Positions 34,411 through 43,624 of a stretch of 64,000 nt of DNA are shown one piece after another. The DNA lies in assembly GCF_003058085.1 (NCBI RefSeq), contig NZ_QBUD01000005.1, forward strand, positions 144,219 to 208,218. Reading direction: 5' to 3'. Position numbers and translations under genes: made by a program. Every line of letters starts with the position of its first letter. Position 1 is the stretch's first letter. This stretch comes from Yoonia sediminilitoris (GTDB lineage: Bacteria > Pseudomonadota > Alphaproteobacteria > Rhodobacterales > Rhodobacteraceae). The notes under the pieces were generated by a model. It did not search any database and was not told the DNA's origin. It was given only the letters and a program-made list of their open reading frames with translations.

Positions 34411-35082
34411 CTAATTCTGGTCCCTTCGATGACTTTGGCCTAGCGCAATATGCCCAAGCACCATGGCTGTGGCCGCTTGGCAAGGTTCGACCACGGGCAA
34501 TCCGGTTTCTGTTTCCAGGGTGGGGCGGTAATGCGCCATGCCTGCGCACCCCATAATCAGCACATGCGCACCATCTTCATCCCGCAGCCGTTTGCCCGTC
34601 GCAATCATCGCGGCAAGGCTTCTGTCCGGATCGGCCAGATCGGCCACGCCAAGCCCCAGCGCACGATCCCCCGCGAGCCTGTCCAGCACGCTCATTGCAC
34701 CAAAGGCGCGCAGATGACGCGGGATTGAGCCGGGCATGATCGCGATCACCCCAAAGCGTTGGCCAAGGGTAAGGGCGGTCATGACGGCAGCCTCTTGAAT
34801 GCCCACAACGGGCAAATGGGTCTGGTCACGCAATGCGTGCAGCCCCGGATCACCGAAACAGGCAATGACATAGCCTGCCGCGTCCGCCTGTTCTGCGGCC
34901 AGTTTCAGCATCGGCGCCACGGTCAGATCCGCCTGCTTCTGGCTTTCGATGCCCGGCGGTCCTTCGGCTAATGTCAAGCACCTGATCGGGGTGCCAAAGC
35001 TCCGCAAAGGCGCTACGGCCGCATCTATCCCGTCGGTCACCGTTTGCGATGAATTGGGGTTTATGATGATCAGCGCACTCAT
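34411..35082 (-). CDS. Aspartate/glutamate/hydantoin racemase family protein
   Basis: 223 residues. N-terminal ALIIINPNSSQTVTDGIDAA, paired active-site cysteine regions AAGYVIACFGDPGLHALR and HVLIMGCAGMAHYRPTL. The context next to a cyclic amidohydrolase favours a hydantoin or amino-acid racemase. The start overlaps the VOC gene by 4 bases. Confidence 0.85.
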   Translation of the reverse strand: MSALIIINPNSSQTVTDGIDAAVAPLRSFGTPIRCLTLAEGPPGIESQKQADLTVAPMLKLAAEQADAAGYVIACFGDPGLHALRDQTHLPVVGIQEAAVMTALTLGQRFGVIAIMPGSIPRHLRAFGAMSVLDRLAGDRALGLGVADLADPDRSLAAMIATGKRLRDEDGAHVLIMGCAGMAHYRPTLETETGLPVVEPCQAATAMVLGHIALGQSHRRDQN

Positions 35083-35468
35083 GCGCCTGCCCGCGTCGCT
35101 GACTGAATTTCGATCTGGTAGCCCTCTGGATCGTGAAAGACAAAGGCGCGGATGCCGAGTTGGTCATTTTCGAACAGCTCAGAAAGTCCATCAAGGGCGT
35201 GCTCACGGGCATAGGCATACCATGCATTCACATCCACCACCCTGATACACAGTTGCACCGGCTTTTGCGCCGACCATTTGTTCATGCCCCGCGTTTCGTC
35301 GACCAGCCCAACATGGGCGCCGGGACAAATCTGGTAGATCTTGCACCAGCCCTGATCGATGGCCAGCGGCAAGCCGATGATGTCCTCGTAGAACTGCATC
35401 GCGCGGGGCAGGTCGCGATAGTAAAAGAATGTGATTGCAAGGGCGTGCGGCGCCTCCGGTCGGGTCAT
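35079..35468 (-). CDS. VOC (glyoxalase/dioxygenase) superfamily protein
   Basis: 129 residues. One paired beta-alpha-beta3 unit set: FFYYRDLPRAMQFYEDIIGL, HVGLVDETRGMNKW and C-terminal FHDPEGYQIEIQS with the metal-binding Glu. Start ATG 35468 overlaps the hydantoinase stop (ATGA). Reaction unknown; isomerase, lyase or dioxygenase are all possible. Confidence 0.82.
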   Translation of the reverse strand: MTRPEAPHALAITFFYYRDLPRAMQFYEDIIGLPLAIDQGWCKIYQICPGAHVGLVDETRGMNKWSAQKPVQLCIRVVDVNAWYAYAREHALDGLSELFENDQLGIRAFVFHDPEGYQIEIQSATRAGA

Positions 35469-36880
35469 TTTGCCTCCTGCAAATGGCGCGGGCGGGTCGC
35501 CAAAACAGGCCTGTTGATCCACTGACCAGTTCCGGGAGTGCCATCAAATGTGCCGTTCCGGCAGATCACCGTGCCGCGCAACATCACTTGGGCCGGCCAA
35601 CCGGTGATTGTGCGGCCCTCCCACGGATTATAGCCCACATTGTCATGCAGATCGTTGGGTCCGTAAGTGACGGTCTTGTCAGGGTCCCAGATCACCAGAT
35701 CAGCGTCCATCCCTTCGCCGATAACTCCCTTGCCCGGCAGCCCGTAGATCTGCGCTGGCGCAGTGGCGGTGATTTGCGCAAACATTTCTGGCCCCTGCCC
35801 GCCCGGTTGCATCATGGCATCAAACATCAGCGGCAACCGCGTTTCCAGACCCGGCAGACCATTGGCAATCTGGTGAAATCCCGCATCAGGCCCGGCAGAA
35901 AGCTTCCCGCTTTCATCGTAGCGATAGGGCGCATGGTCCGATGACACCAGATCCAGATCACCAGCGGCGAGCGCTTGCCACAGGGCCTGCTGGTCTGCCG
36001 CCTGTCGTTGCGGCGGCGAACACATCCACTTGGCCCCTTCCAGCCCCGGTCGGTCCAGCACGTCTTCGGTCATGAACAGATAATGCGGGCATGTTTCGGC
36101 CCAGACAGGCACGCCCGCAGCACGTGCCATTGCCACCTCGGCGGCCCCTTCGGCGGTCGACACATGGAACAACATCACAGGTTGGTCCAGATAATCGGCA
36201 AAGCGGCACATCCGACCAATTGCATCAATTTCGGCGAAGCGCGGGTGCGATGCGGCATGATCCTTGGGGCGGGTCTGACTCGCAGCGATCAGAGCTGCCT
36301 TCGCATGGCCCAGTATCGCATCGGTTTCAGGATGAACGCACACCAGCGCACCATGCGCGCGCGCCTGCGCCATGACAGACAGTATTTCGTGGTCGTCCAG
36401 CTTGATATTGTAGGTGGTAAATACCTTCAGCGACCGGTGCCCGCTGGCAATCAATGCCGCCAGATCAGCCTCGAAGTCAGGCACCGCAAGATCAGTCAGC
36501 GTCAGATGAAAAGCATAATCAATCATCGCGCCGCGTTGCGCCCGTGCGCTGTAGTCGGCCACCGTTTGGGCCAGCGGTTGGCCCTTGGCCTGTGCGGCAA
36601 AGGAAATCACGCTTGTCGTGCCGCCCATCGCCGCCGACTTTGTGGCAGTTTCAAACGTGTCCGCGTTAATCACGCCCATGCCGGACATCTGTTCGATATG
36701 AGCATGCGCATCCACGCCGCCCGGCATCACCCATTTGCCATGGGCGTCTATCTGCTTTTCGGCTATCAGTCCGGTACCAATCGCGGCTATCTTGCCATCC
36801 TTGATACCGACGTCAGCGGTGATGACACCCTCTGGCGTGACCACCTGCCCGCCACTGACTACACTGTCAAAAGTTGTCAT
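35465..36880 (-). CDS. Cyclic amidohydrolase (hydantoinase/dihydropyrimidinase type)
   Basis: 471 residues. Metal site GGVDAHAHIEQMSG (HxH), bridging-lysine strand SLKVFTTYNIKLDD, metal histidines in VCVHPET and MLFHVST, and Asp in LDLVSSDHAPYRYDE. The C-terminal typical block is GVIGEGMDADLVIWDPDKTV. Start ATG 36880 is used, as the 14 preceding in-frame codons lack the family N-terminus. First gene of the operon, divergent from lysR at 37039. It could open hydantoins, dihydropyrimidines or a related ureide. Confidence 0.88.
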   Translation of the reverse strand: MTTFDSVVSGGQVVTPEGVITADVGIKDGKIAAIGTGLIAEKQIDAHGKWVMPGGVDAHAHIEQMSGMGVINADTFETATKSAAMGGTTSVISFAAQAKGQPLAQTVADYSARAQRGAMIDYAFHLTLTDLAVPDFEADLAALIASGHRSLKVFTTYNIKLDDHEILSVMAQARAHGALVCVHPETDAILGHAKAALIAASQTRPKDHAASHPRFAEIDAIGRMCRFADYLDQPVMLFHVSTAEGAAEVAMARAAGVPVWAETCPHYLFMTEDVLDRPGLEGAKWMCSPPQRQAADQQALWQALAAGDLDLVSSDHAPYRYDESGKLSAGPDAGFHQIANGLPGLETRLPLMFDAMMQPGGQGPEMFAQITATAPAQIYGLPGKGVIGEGMDADLVIWDPDKTVTYGPNDLHDNVGYNPWEGRTITGWPAQVMLRGTVICRNGTFDGTPGTGQWINRPVLATRPRHLQEAK

Positions 36881-37038
36881 CTTGCCCGTTTCCTTCGCAA
36901 AGACCGCCCTACCCGACTTCAAGTGATCACTGACTGGCAGGGAAGGTCAAGCAGGCACTCCGATGCCCTCCTTTTTTTGGCGCAAAGCTTGCTTTTGGGG
37001 TGGGAATAGTGATGTCATAGCGGCGGAAGGATTCTGAT

Positions 37039-37923
37039 GTGAACAATGCCCCCCACCTGAATTATGTCAGGTCCTTTGAGGCCGCCGCACGGCACCTAAG
37101 CTTTACCGCCGCCGCCGAAGAACTGGGCTATACCCAGTCCGCGATCAGTCATCACGTCAGATCGCTTGAAGAATTCATCGGGCGTCCCCTTTTCATCCGT
37201 CACCCTCGCAGCCTTGCGCTGACAACACTGGGCGAGGCCTATCTGCCCGCCGTCCGCCACGCCCTGACAGAGATTGACGAAGCAACCGAAGCGATCATGA
37301 CGTCGCTGCACGAAAAGAAGGTCGTGGTGTCTTGCCCCATTTCATTGGCGCAAAATTGGCTGACCCGTGTCGTGGCCAGCTTCAATGGCGCGCATTCCGA
37401 CATTGCCGTGACGATTCACGGCAGGATTTGGGGGGATGAATATGAAGGGATTGCCGATGTGTCATTGTCATCGGCCCGTCCAGAAGAGGCCCCCGATGGT
37501 GCCGACGTCTTGTGGCGTGAAAAACTGGCGGTTGTTTGTGCGCCTGACTATCAGGTCAATGGCGCGCCGCTGACAGAACCCGCGCAGATGCGCGATGCGC
37601 AGCTGATTCATATGTTGGGGCGGACCGCCTATTGGCAAATCTTTGCAGCGCATCACGGCTTGACCAACTGGAACCTTGCCAGCGGTGCCAAGACAAATTC
37701 CCTGAATGTCGCACTTGAACTGGCCGCCTGTGGGCAGGGCTGCGCCATTTTTCCCCGATCACACCTTGGCAACTATCTGGACCGGGGGCTGCTGGTCGAA
37801 CCGTTTGCCACGGACATCGACAGCCCGTGGTCCTGTTACATCTCCAAGCCGAAAGGGGCGGGCAACAAACCGGCCCAGATATTCAGGGCGTTTCTGATCG
37901 ATTTTGCCAAGGCTGGTCCCTGA
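37039..37923 (+). CDS. LysR-family regulator (GcvA-like)
   Basis: 294 residues, GTG start after GGAAGG. HTH region YVRSFEAAARHLSFTAAAEE LGYTQSAISHHVRSLEEFIG, typical of the GcvA/AmpR subgroup. A C-terminal inducer domain follows. It is divergent from the hydantoinase operon, which it probably regulates, and convergent with the flavoprotein at 37930, just 6 bases away. Confidence 0.87.
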   Translation: MNNAPHLNYVRSFEAAARHLSFTAAAEELGYTQSAISHHVRSLEEFIGRPLFIRHPRSLALTTLGEAYLPAVRHALTEIDEATEAIMTSLHEKKVVVSCPISLAQNWLTRVVASFNGAHSDIAVTIHGRIWGDEYEGIADVSLSSARPEEAPDGADVLWREKLAVVCAPDYQVNGAPLTEPAQMRDAQLIHMLGRTAYWQIFAAHHGLTNWNLASGAKTNSLNVALELAACGQGCAIFPRSHLGNYLDRGLLVEPFATDIDSPWSCYISKPKGAGNKPAQIFRAFLIDFAKAGP

Positions 37924-37929
37924 CCCAGC

Positions 37930-40347
37930 TTAGGCGCGTAACCTTTCGCCATCAGGGTCAAACGGGGGTGCGGCCAGCAGGGTCGCCCGATGCGGCTTGC
38001 CAAGAATGAAAATATCCACTGTATCGCCTGCCTTGGCTGTTCCGTCTTTCACAAACCCCAACGCCAGCGATTTGCCGACCGATGCACCATATGCCCCGGA
38101 CGTGACCCGCCCGACGGGTGTACCATTCGGCAAAAAAATGGGCTCTCCGCCGGATGCATCCGCACGATGCACCGCATCTACTTCGAAAATCGAAAGCCGC
38201 TCGCGTGGGGCATTGTCCTTGATCGCTATAAAGGCAGCCTTGTTCAGGAAATCCTTGTCCGTCTTGACCAACCGCTCAAGGGCGACCTCTTGCGGCCAGT
38301 ATTCAGGGCTATATTCACGGCCCCAACTGCCGTAGCCCTTTTCGATCCGTAGTGCGCCAAGCGCACGGCTACCAACGGGCCCACCATCAACCGCCCGTGC
38401 GGCATCCAGCAAGGCTGTGTAAAGCCTGACCTGATCATCAGCGGCACAATGCAATTCCCAACCAAGATCGCCGGTAAAACTGACCCGGATGGCATGGCAG
38501 GTCACGCCTGCGACCTTGATCGTCTGGCTACGCATGAAACGGAATGCCTGCGTGCTCAGGTCTGCATTGGTCAGCCTTTGCAACAGCGCACGCGACTGTG
38601 GGCCCGCAACATTGAACCCGCAAATCTCATCGGTCTTGTTCACAAACTGCGTGCCTTCGGGCAGCGGTACTGCATTGAAGAAACGCTGGTGATAGCGTTC
38701 TGCCATGCCGGAACCGATCATCATAAAGCGATCTTCGGCAGTTTTTGTGACGGTGAAATCTCCTGCGATCCCCCCACGCACCCCGATCAGGGGCGTCAGA
38801 CAGGACCGGCCCACTTGGGTTGGCATATGGTTTGCCAACACCTGATCCAACCACGCCGCAGCGCCGGGGCCGCTGACCTCGTAATTGGCAAAGTTCGAGA
38901 TGTCGATCACACCGGCGCGGTCGCGCAGCATCTGCACCTCGCGCGCCACCGGCTCAAACCAGTTTTGACGGGTGAAACCGTTGGTCTCGACAGCACCCGG
39001 CGCGTCCGCAAACCACAAAGGATGTTCCCAGCCGCAGTTCAACCCAAAGACCCCACCCATGTCCTTTTGCATTTCATAGGCAGGGCGCACGCGCACGGGG
39101 CGACCGGCGCTGCGTTCCTCGTTCGGGAAGTGGATAGAGAAGCGGTGCGCATACTGGTCCGCTACCCGCGCCTTGGTGAAGCGCTTGTCAGCCCAATCGC
39201 CAAAACGGGCAAGGTCCCACGCGAACATGTCGTATTGCGGCTCACCATCAATGATCCATTGCGCCGACAAAAGCCCAAGCCCGCCGGACTGCGAAAATCC
39301 CGGAATAATCCCTGTACAGCAGAAATAGTTGCGCAATTCCGGCACCGGACCATAAAGCGCATTGCTGTCAGGCGACCAGATCATCGGGCCATTGATGACC
39401 CGTTTGACGCCTGCCTCTGCCGCCGCAGGAACCCGGTCCATCGCACGCATGACGTTGTCCATGATCCGTTCCAGATCATCGGCGAACAGCTCGTGCCCGA
39501 AATCCGGCGGCGTGCCGTCTTCGGCCCAGAAACGCACGTCTTTCTCGTAAGCGCCGATCAGCAATCCATTGCCTTCCTGACGCAGGTAATATTCGCCGTC
39601 ACGGTCCGCGATAGAAGGCAAACGCCAACCGAGGTCCGCGACCTCTGGCATGGTTTCCGTCACGAAATACTGATGTTCAGTGGGTTGCAGCGGCAGTGTG
39701 ATCCCCGCCAGCGCCGCGACCTCGCGACCCCACAGACCCGCCGCATTGACGACCCATTGGGTATGAATGTCGCCTTTGGGCGTCGCGACAATCCAGGATC
39801 CGTCAGGTTGCTGGGTTGTTGCCGTGACCGGGCAGAACCGTTCGATCTGTGCGCCCAACTGGCGGGCGCCTGCGGCATAGGCCTGTGTCACGCCGGAGGG
39901 ATCCACATTGCCGCCGTCGGGTTCGAACATGATGCAGCGAATATCGTCGAAATTGGCAAGCGGGTGCAGGGCGCGCGCCTCGTCCAGCGTCACTTCGTGA
40001 AAGTTCATCCCGTAGTATCTGGCTTTCGCCTCTTGCAGACGCAATTGATGTTCGCGCTCTTGCGTTTGCGCAAGATAAAGCGAGCCCGGCTGGAACACAC
40101 CGCAGCCTTGCCCGGTTTCGGCCTCCAGTTCCTTGTAAAGGTTCATCGTATAGTGCTGAATGCGGCTGATATTCGTGCTGTCGTGCAAACCGTGAATGTT
40201 GGCCGCCGCATGCCAGGTGGACCCCGACGTCAGTTCATCACGCTCCAGCAGAACAACATCGGTCCAGCCAAGTTTGGCGAGATGGTACAGAATTGAACAG
40301 CCGACAAGGCCGCCGCCGATCACAACGGCTTGCGCGTTGGTTTTCAC
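37930..40347 (-). CDS. FAD-dependent dehydrogenase with GcvT domain (sarcosine/dimethylglycine type)
   Basis: 805 residues. N-terminal FAD site VVIGGGLVGCSILYHLAKLG, covalent-flavin neighbourhood SGSTWHAAANIHGLHDS, DAO-type fold to ~residue 360 (GIIPGFSQSGGLGLLSAQW). C-terminal aminomethyltransferase-like halves follow (IDISNFANYEVSGPGA and GWELHCAADDQVRLYTALLD), which bind tetrahydrofolate. It demethylates N-methylglycine compounds, giving glycine and a folate-bound one-carbon unit. With a creatinase 14 kb away, sarcosine is a natural substrate. Confidence 0.87.
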   Translation of the reverse strand: MKTNAQAVVIGGGLVGCSILYHLAKLGWTDVVLLERDELTSGSTWHAAANIHGLHDSTNISRIQHYTMNLYKELEAETGQGCGVFQPGSLYLAQTQEREHQLRLQEAKARYYGMNFHEVTLDEARALHPLANFDDIRCIMFEPDGGNVDPSGVTQAYAAGARQLGAQIERFCPVTATTQQPDGSWIVATPKGDIHTQWVVNAAGLWGREVAALAGITLPLQPTEHQYFVTETMPEVADLGWRLPSIADRDGEYYLRQEGNGLLIGAYEKDVRFWAEDGTPPDFGHELFADDLERIMDNVMRAMDRVPAAAEAGVKRVINGPMIWSPDSNALYGPVPELRNYFCCTGIIPGFSQSGGLGLLSAQWIIDGEPQYDMFAWDLARFGDWADKRFTKARVADQYAHRFSIHFPNEERSAGRPVRVRPAYEMQKDMGGVFGLNCGWEHPLWFADAPGAVETNGFTRQNWFEPVAREVQMLRDRAGVIDISNFANYEVSGPGAAAWLDQVLANHMPTQVGRSCLTPLIGVRGGIAGDFTVTKTAEDRFMMIGSGMAERYHQRFFNAVPLPEGTQFVNKTDEICGFNVAGPQSRALLQRLTNADLSTQAFRFMRSQTIKVAGVTCHAIRVSFTGDLGWELHCAADDQVRLYTALLDAARAVDGGPVGSRALGALRIEKGYGSWGREYSPEYWPQEVALERLVKTDKDFLNKAAFIAIKDNAPRERLSIFEVDAVHRADASGGEPIFLPNGTPVGRVTSGAYGASVGKSLALGFVKDGTAKAGDTVDIFILGKPHRATLLAAPPFDPDGERLRA

Positions 40348-40585
40348 TGATTTGCTCCCTTTTGCTGACGGGAACTTTATGGCGGCAACTCTACAAGGTC
40401 TCGCAAAAAGAACGCGGGCATTGGCATATGTTTCGATAGGGCTTTCGCACCGATCAGCAGCAAAATCTGGTCAATCCCCCATGATTATCAAATAGTTCCG
40501 AAAGGTGCTGTCGCATAAATGTGGGTGGCATACGGAATGCGCGCGGCACATATTTTAAAAAGATCGCCCAGCCATAGGAATTTTC

Positions 40586-41413
40586 ATGTCAGCGACGTAT
40601 TTTGCGCCTACAGGCGGGCACCCAGGCCAAGACCAGCTCTTGACCGACCGCGCCATTTTCACCGATGCCTATGCCGTCATTCCCAAAGGCACAATGCGCG
40701 ATATCGTGACCAGCTTTCTGCCCTTTTGGGATGAAACGCGGCTGTGGGTAATCGCGCGCCCGCTTAGCGGTTTTGCGGAAACCTTTTCGCAGTACATCAT
40801 GGAAGTGGCCCCCGGCGGCGGCTCTGACCAGCCCGAAGCAGACCCCGGCGCCGAAGGCGTCCTGTTCATTGTCGAAGGGACAGCCACGCTGACGATTGCG
40901 GGGGACACGCATCAGCTTGCGCCCGGCGGCTATGCCTTCATTCCACCCGGCAGCGACTGGAGCTTGCGCAATCGCAGCGACGACATGTTGCGGTTTCACT
41001 GGATCAGAAAAGCCTATGAGGCCGTTCCGGGCCTCCCTCATCCGGATGTTGTAATTGCAAACGAAAAGGACATCGCCCCGACCGTCATGCCCGACACGGA
41101 CGGCAAATGGGCGACAACCCGATTCGTTGACCCGACCGACTTACGCCATGACATGCATGTGACGATCGTCACCTTTGAACCTGGCGGTGTCATCCCGTTT
41201 CTTGAAACCCATGTGATGGAACACGGGCTTTACGTGCTGGAAGGCAAGGCCGTCTACCGGCTCAACAATGACTGGGTCGAGGTAGAGGCAGGCGACTTCA
41301 TGTGGTTGCGCGCCTTTTGTCCGCAGGCCTGTTATGCTGGGGGCCCGGGCAAGTTCCGCTATCTGCTTTACAAGGATGTCAATCGGCATATGAAACTGCG
41401 CCCGCCTTCATGA
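40586..41413 (+). CDS. allE: (S)-ureidoglycine aminohydrolase, bicupin
   Basis: 275 residues, two cupin domains. The first is FLPFWDETRLWVIARPLSGF with VLFIVEGTATLTIAG; the second carries metal ligands in PFLETHVMEHGLYVLEGKAV and VEVEAGDFMWLRAFCPQACY. It releases ammonia from ureidoglycine to give ureidoglycolate in purine (allantoin) breakdown, upstream of glyoxylate. Its end overlaps the convergent bhcR by 6 bases. Confidence 0.88.
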   Translation: MSATYFAPTGGHPGQDQLLTDRAIFTDAYAVIPKGTMRDIVTSFLPFWDETRLWVIARPLSGFAETFSQYIMEVAPGGGSDQPEADPGAEGVLFIVEGTATLTIAGDTHQLAPGGYAFIPPGSDWSLRNRSDDMLRFHWIRKAYEAVPGLPHPDVVIANEKDIAPTVMPDTDGKWATTRFVDPTDLRHDMHVTIVTFEPGGVIPFLETHVMEHGLYVLEGKAVYRLNNDWVEVEAGDFMWLRAFCPQACYAGGPGKFRYLLYKDVNRHMKLRPPS

Positions 41414-42253
41414 CCGCCCGTCAGCCTGCCCACCAATTGCCAGCGACAGGGCATGGGCCGCGTCTTTGACGAAGGCACTCAGCCGGTCGATGTCATCGGG
41501 GCTAACCCTGCTGGTGGGGCCGGAGACGGAAATGCCTGCAATCGCTTCGGCATTCACGTCAAACACCGGGGCGGCAATACAACGCATCCCAAGGTTCTTT
41601 TCCTCGCCATCCACGGAAAAGCCATTCGCACGCACCTGCGCAAGATCGGCCCGTAATGCATCCGCATCTGTGATCGTGAATGGGGTGAATGCGCTTAACT
41701 CCTGAAAGGCCATCGCACGGGCCAGACGATCATCGTCCATTTCCGCCAGTAGCGCCTTGCCAATGCCCGATGCATACATCGGCGACAGCGTGCCGGGCGG
41801 AAAGAACGCGCGAATGCTGGCATGGGTTTCGACCTGACTAAGGAACAGAACCGCCCCTTCTTTTTCGATGCCAAGGTTGGCAGTCTCGCCGGTTTGTTCC
41901 ATCAGCTTGCGCAGTATCGGCCTTGCCCGATCCACAAGACTGGTGCGGCGCAGAAATCTTGCGCCGATGACAAAGGCCTGCGGTCCAATGTGCCAGACCT
42001 GTTCAACGGGGTCGAACTCCACCAGTCCGCGGCCTTCAAGCGTGACCAATACCCGATAGACAGTCGCCGGAGATTGGCCCATCTCGGTTGAAATTGTCGT
42101 CAGCGCCTTGCCTTGCGCCTCGCTCAGGAACTCGTAAACCTCCATCGCGCGATCAAGCGATTTGATCGTGTTTTGCGCTGTCTTGTCGTCCCACCCGCGC
42201 GGTCGGCCACGCGCCCGACGTGCGCCCGGATTCTCGTTTTCGTGCGATTCCAT
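41408..42253 (-). CDS. bhcR: IclR-family regulator BhcR
   Basis: 281 residues. N-terminal winged HTH TIKSLDRAMEVYEFLSEAQG then TTISTEMGQSPATVYRVLVT; C-terminal IclR effector domain with LRKLMEQTGETANLGIE and GKALLAEMDDDRLARAM and GMRCIAAPVFDVNAEAIAGI. It is divergent from bhcA, the arrangement known for the beta-hydroxyaspartate cycle, where glyoxylate is the effector. The long basic N-terminal region (RRARGRPRGWDDKTAQN) is a feature of this group. Confidence 0.9.
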   Translation of the reverse strand: MESHENENPGARRARGRPRGWDDKTAQNTIKSLDRAMEVYEFLSEAQGKALTTISTEMGQSPATVYRVLVTLEGRGLVEFDPVEQVWHIGPQAFVIGARFLRRTSLVDRARPILRKLMEQTGETANLGIEKEGAVLFLSQVETHASIRAFFPPGTLSPMYASGIGKALLAEMDDDRLARAMAFQELSAFTPFTITDADALRADLAQVRANGFSVDGEEKNLGMRCIAAPVFDVNAEAIAGISVSGPTSRVSPDDIDRLSAFVKDAAHALSLAIGGQADGRS

Positions 42254-42340
42254 CCAGAGCCCTTTTTCTTTGCGAAATTCGTATTCACGATATGAAAAAT
42301 TTAAAGCACTGACAAGAAACAGATTTTTGATACGATCCCG

Positions 42341-42361
42341 TTTTGAAAAACAATTTCAAAA
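42341..42361. promoter_or_regulatory. Inverted repeat in the bhcR-bhcA intergenic region, candidate BhcR operator
   Basis: Perfect 8-bp arms TTTTGAAA and TTTCAAAA with a 5-base centre AACAA, 59 bases before the bhcA start and within the 166-base divergent promoter region. IclR proteins bind such A/T-rich palindromes. Binding is not shown. Confidence 0.5.
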
Positions 42362-42419
42362 AACTATCGCGACAGATTGTCATACCCTATGTTCGGCGCA
42401 ACATTAGGAGGAGACGGAC

Positions 42420-43610
42420 ATGAGCTTTCAAAACCCAGTTTTCATTCCGGGGCCAACGAACATCCCCGAGAATTTGCGCAAAGCCTGCGACATGCCGACG
42501 ATTGACCACAGATCGCCATTGTTTGGCACAATCCTGCATCCGGCCCGCGATGGCGTTCGAAAGGTGCTGAAAAGCGACAAGGCCGAGGTATTTATCTTTC
42601 CGTCCACCGGCACGGGCGGCTGGGAAACCGCAGTCACCAACTGCCTGAGCAGTGGTGACAAGGTTCTGGCGGCACGTAACGGCATGTTCTCGCATCGTTG
42701 GATCGACCTGTGTCAGCGGCACGGGCTTGACGTCGAGATCGTTGAAGCATCTTGGGGCGCGGGTATCCCGGTTGATCGCTACGAAGAGATTTTGACCGCA
42801 GACACATCCCACCAGATCAAGGCCGTTCTGGCCACGCATAATGAGACCGCAACAGGCGTCAAATCCGACATTGCGGCGGTCCGCAAGGCACTGGATGCGG
42901 CAGGCCACCCTGCCTTACTTTTTGTCGACGGCGTGTCCTCGATCGGGTCAATGGACTTCCGGTTTGATGAATGGGCGATCGATGTTGCTGTGACCGGATC
43001 CCAAAAGGGCTTTATGTTGCCTCCCGGTCTGGCAATTGTCGGCTTTAGTGAAAAGGCGATGGCCGCGACAAAGACCGGCACCCTGCCGCGCACGTTTTTT
43101 GACGTGCATGACATGGCCAAAGGATACGCCAACAACGCCTATCCCTACACCCCGGCGGTCGGTTTGCTGAACGGCCTGACCGAAGCCTGCGGGATGCTGA
43201 TGGCAGAAGGGCTGGAGAATGTCTTTGCCCGCCACACACGCATCGCTGAAGGGGTCCGCGCCGCTGTTGACGCATGGGGGCTGGAGCTTTGCGCTGAAAC
43301 GCCGGATGTCTATTCCGATACGGTCAGCGCCATCCGCACGCCCGAAGGCTTCAACGCCACCGATATTGTGACCCATGCTGCCGAAACCTACGGCGTCGCA
43401 TTTGGGGTCGGTTTGGGCGACGTGGCTGGCAAGGTGTTCCGCATCGGTCACTTGGGCAGCCTGACAGACGTGATGACGCTTTCCGGCCTTGCAACCGCTG
43501 AAATGTGCATGGTTGACCTTGGGCTGGATATCAAACTGGGGGCAGGCGTTGCTGCCGCGCAGGAATACTACCGCGCGCACACAGCCTTTGCCCAAAAAGC
43601 TGCAGCATAA
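42420..43610 (+). CDS. bhcA: Aspartate-glyoxylate aminotransferase BhcA
   Basis: 396 residues, PLP aminotransferase class V. It opens FIPGPTNIPENLRKACDMPT with PSTGTGGWETAVTNCLS; the PLP lysine is in AVTGSQKGFMLPPG near residue 196. In the cycle it transfers the amino group of aspartate to glyoxylate, giving glycine and oxaloacetate. Strong ribosome site AGGAGGAG. Relatives are annotated serine-glyoxylate transaminase, but the bhc order decides. Confidence 0.93.
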   Translation: MSFQNPVFIPGPTNIPENLRKACDMPTIDHRSPLFGTILHPARDGVRKVLKSDKAEVFIFPSTGTGGWETAVTNCLSSGDKVLAARNGMFSHRWIDLCQRHGLDVEIVEASWGAGIPVDRYEEILTADTSHQIKAVLATHNETATGVKSDIAAVRKALDAAGHPALLFVDGVSSIGSMDFRFDEWAIDVAVTGSQKGFMLPPGLAIVGFSEKAMAATKTGTLPRTFFDVHDMAKGYANNAYPYTPAVGLLNGLTEACGMLMAEGLENVFARHTRIAEGVRAAVDAWGLELCAETPDVYSDTVSAIRTPEGFNATDIVTHAAETYGVAFGVGLGDVAGKVFRIGHLGSLTDVMTLSGLATAEMCMVDLGLDIKLGAGVAAAQEYYRAHTAFAQKAAA

Positions 43611-43624
43611 TGAAGGACGCTGGC

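Noticed and set aside
35465..36880. Allantoinase, as part of a purine pathway with ureidoglycine aminohydrolase
   Set aside because: The metal-site and lysine-strand wording is closer to hydantoinase/dihydropyrimidinase, and its operon partners are not purine genes. It remains an open alternative.
35975..37009. Open plus-strand frame of 344 codons
   Set aside because: Antisense to the cyclic amidohydrolase gene, which has all its metal-binding motifs; the antisense frame has none.
38449..40296. Open plus-strand frame of 615 codons
   Set aside because: Antisense shadow of the GcvT-type flavoprotein; no ribosome site or recognisable domain.
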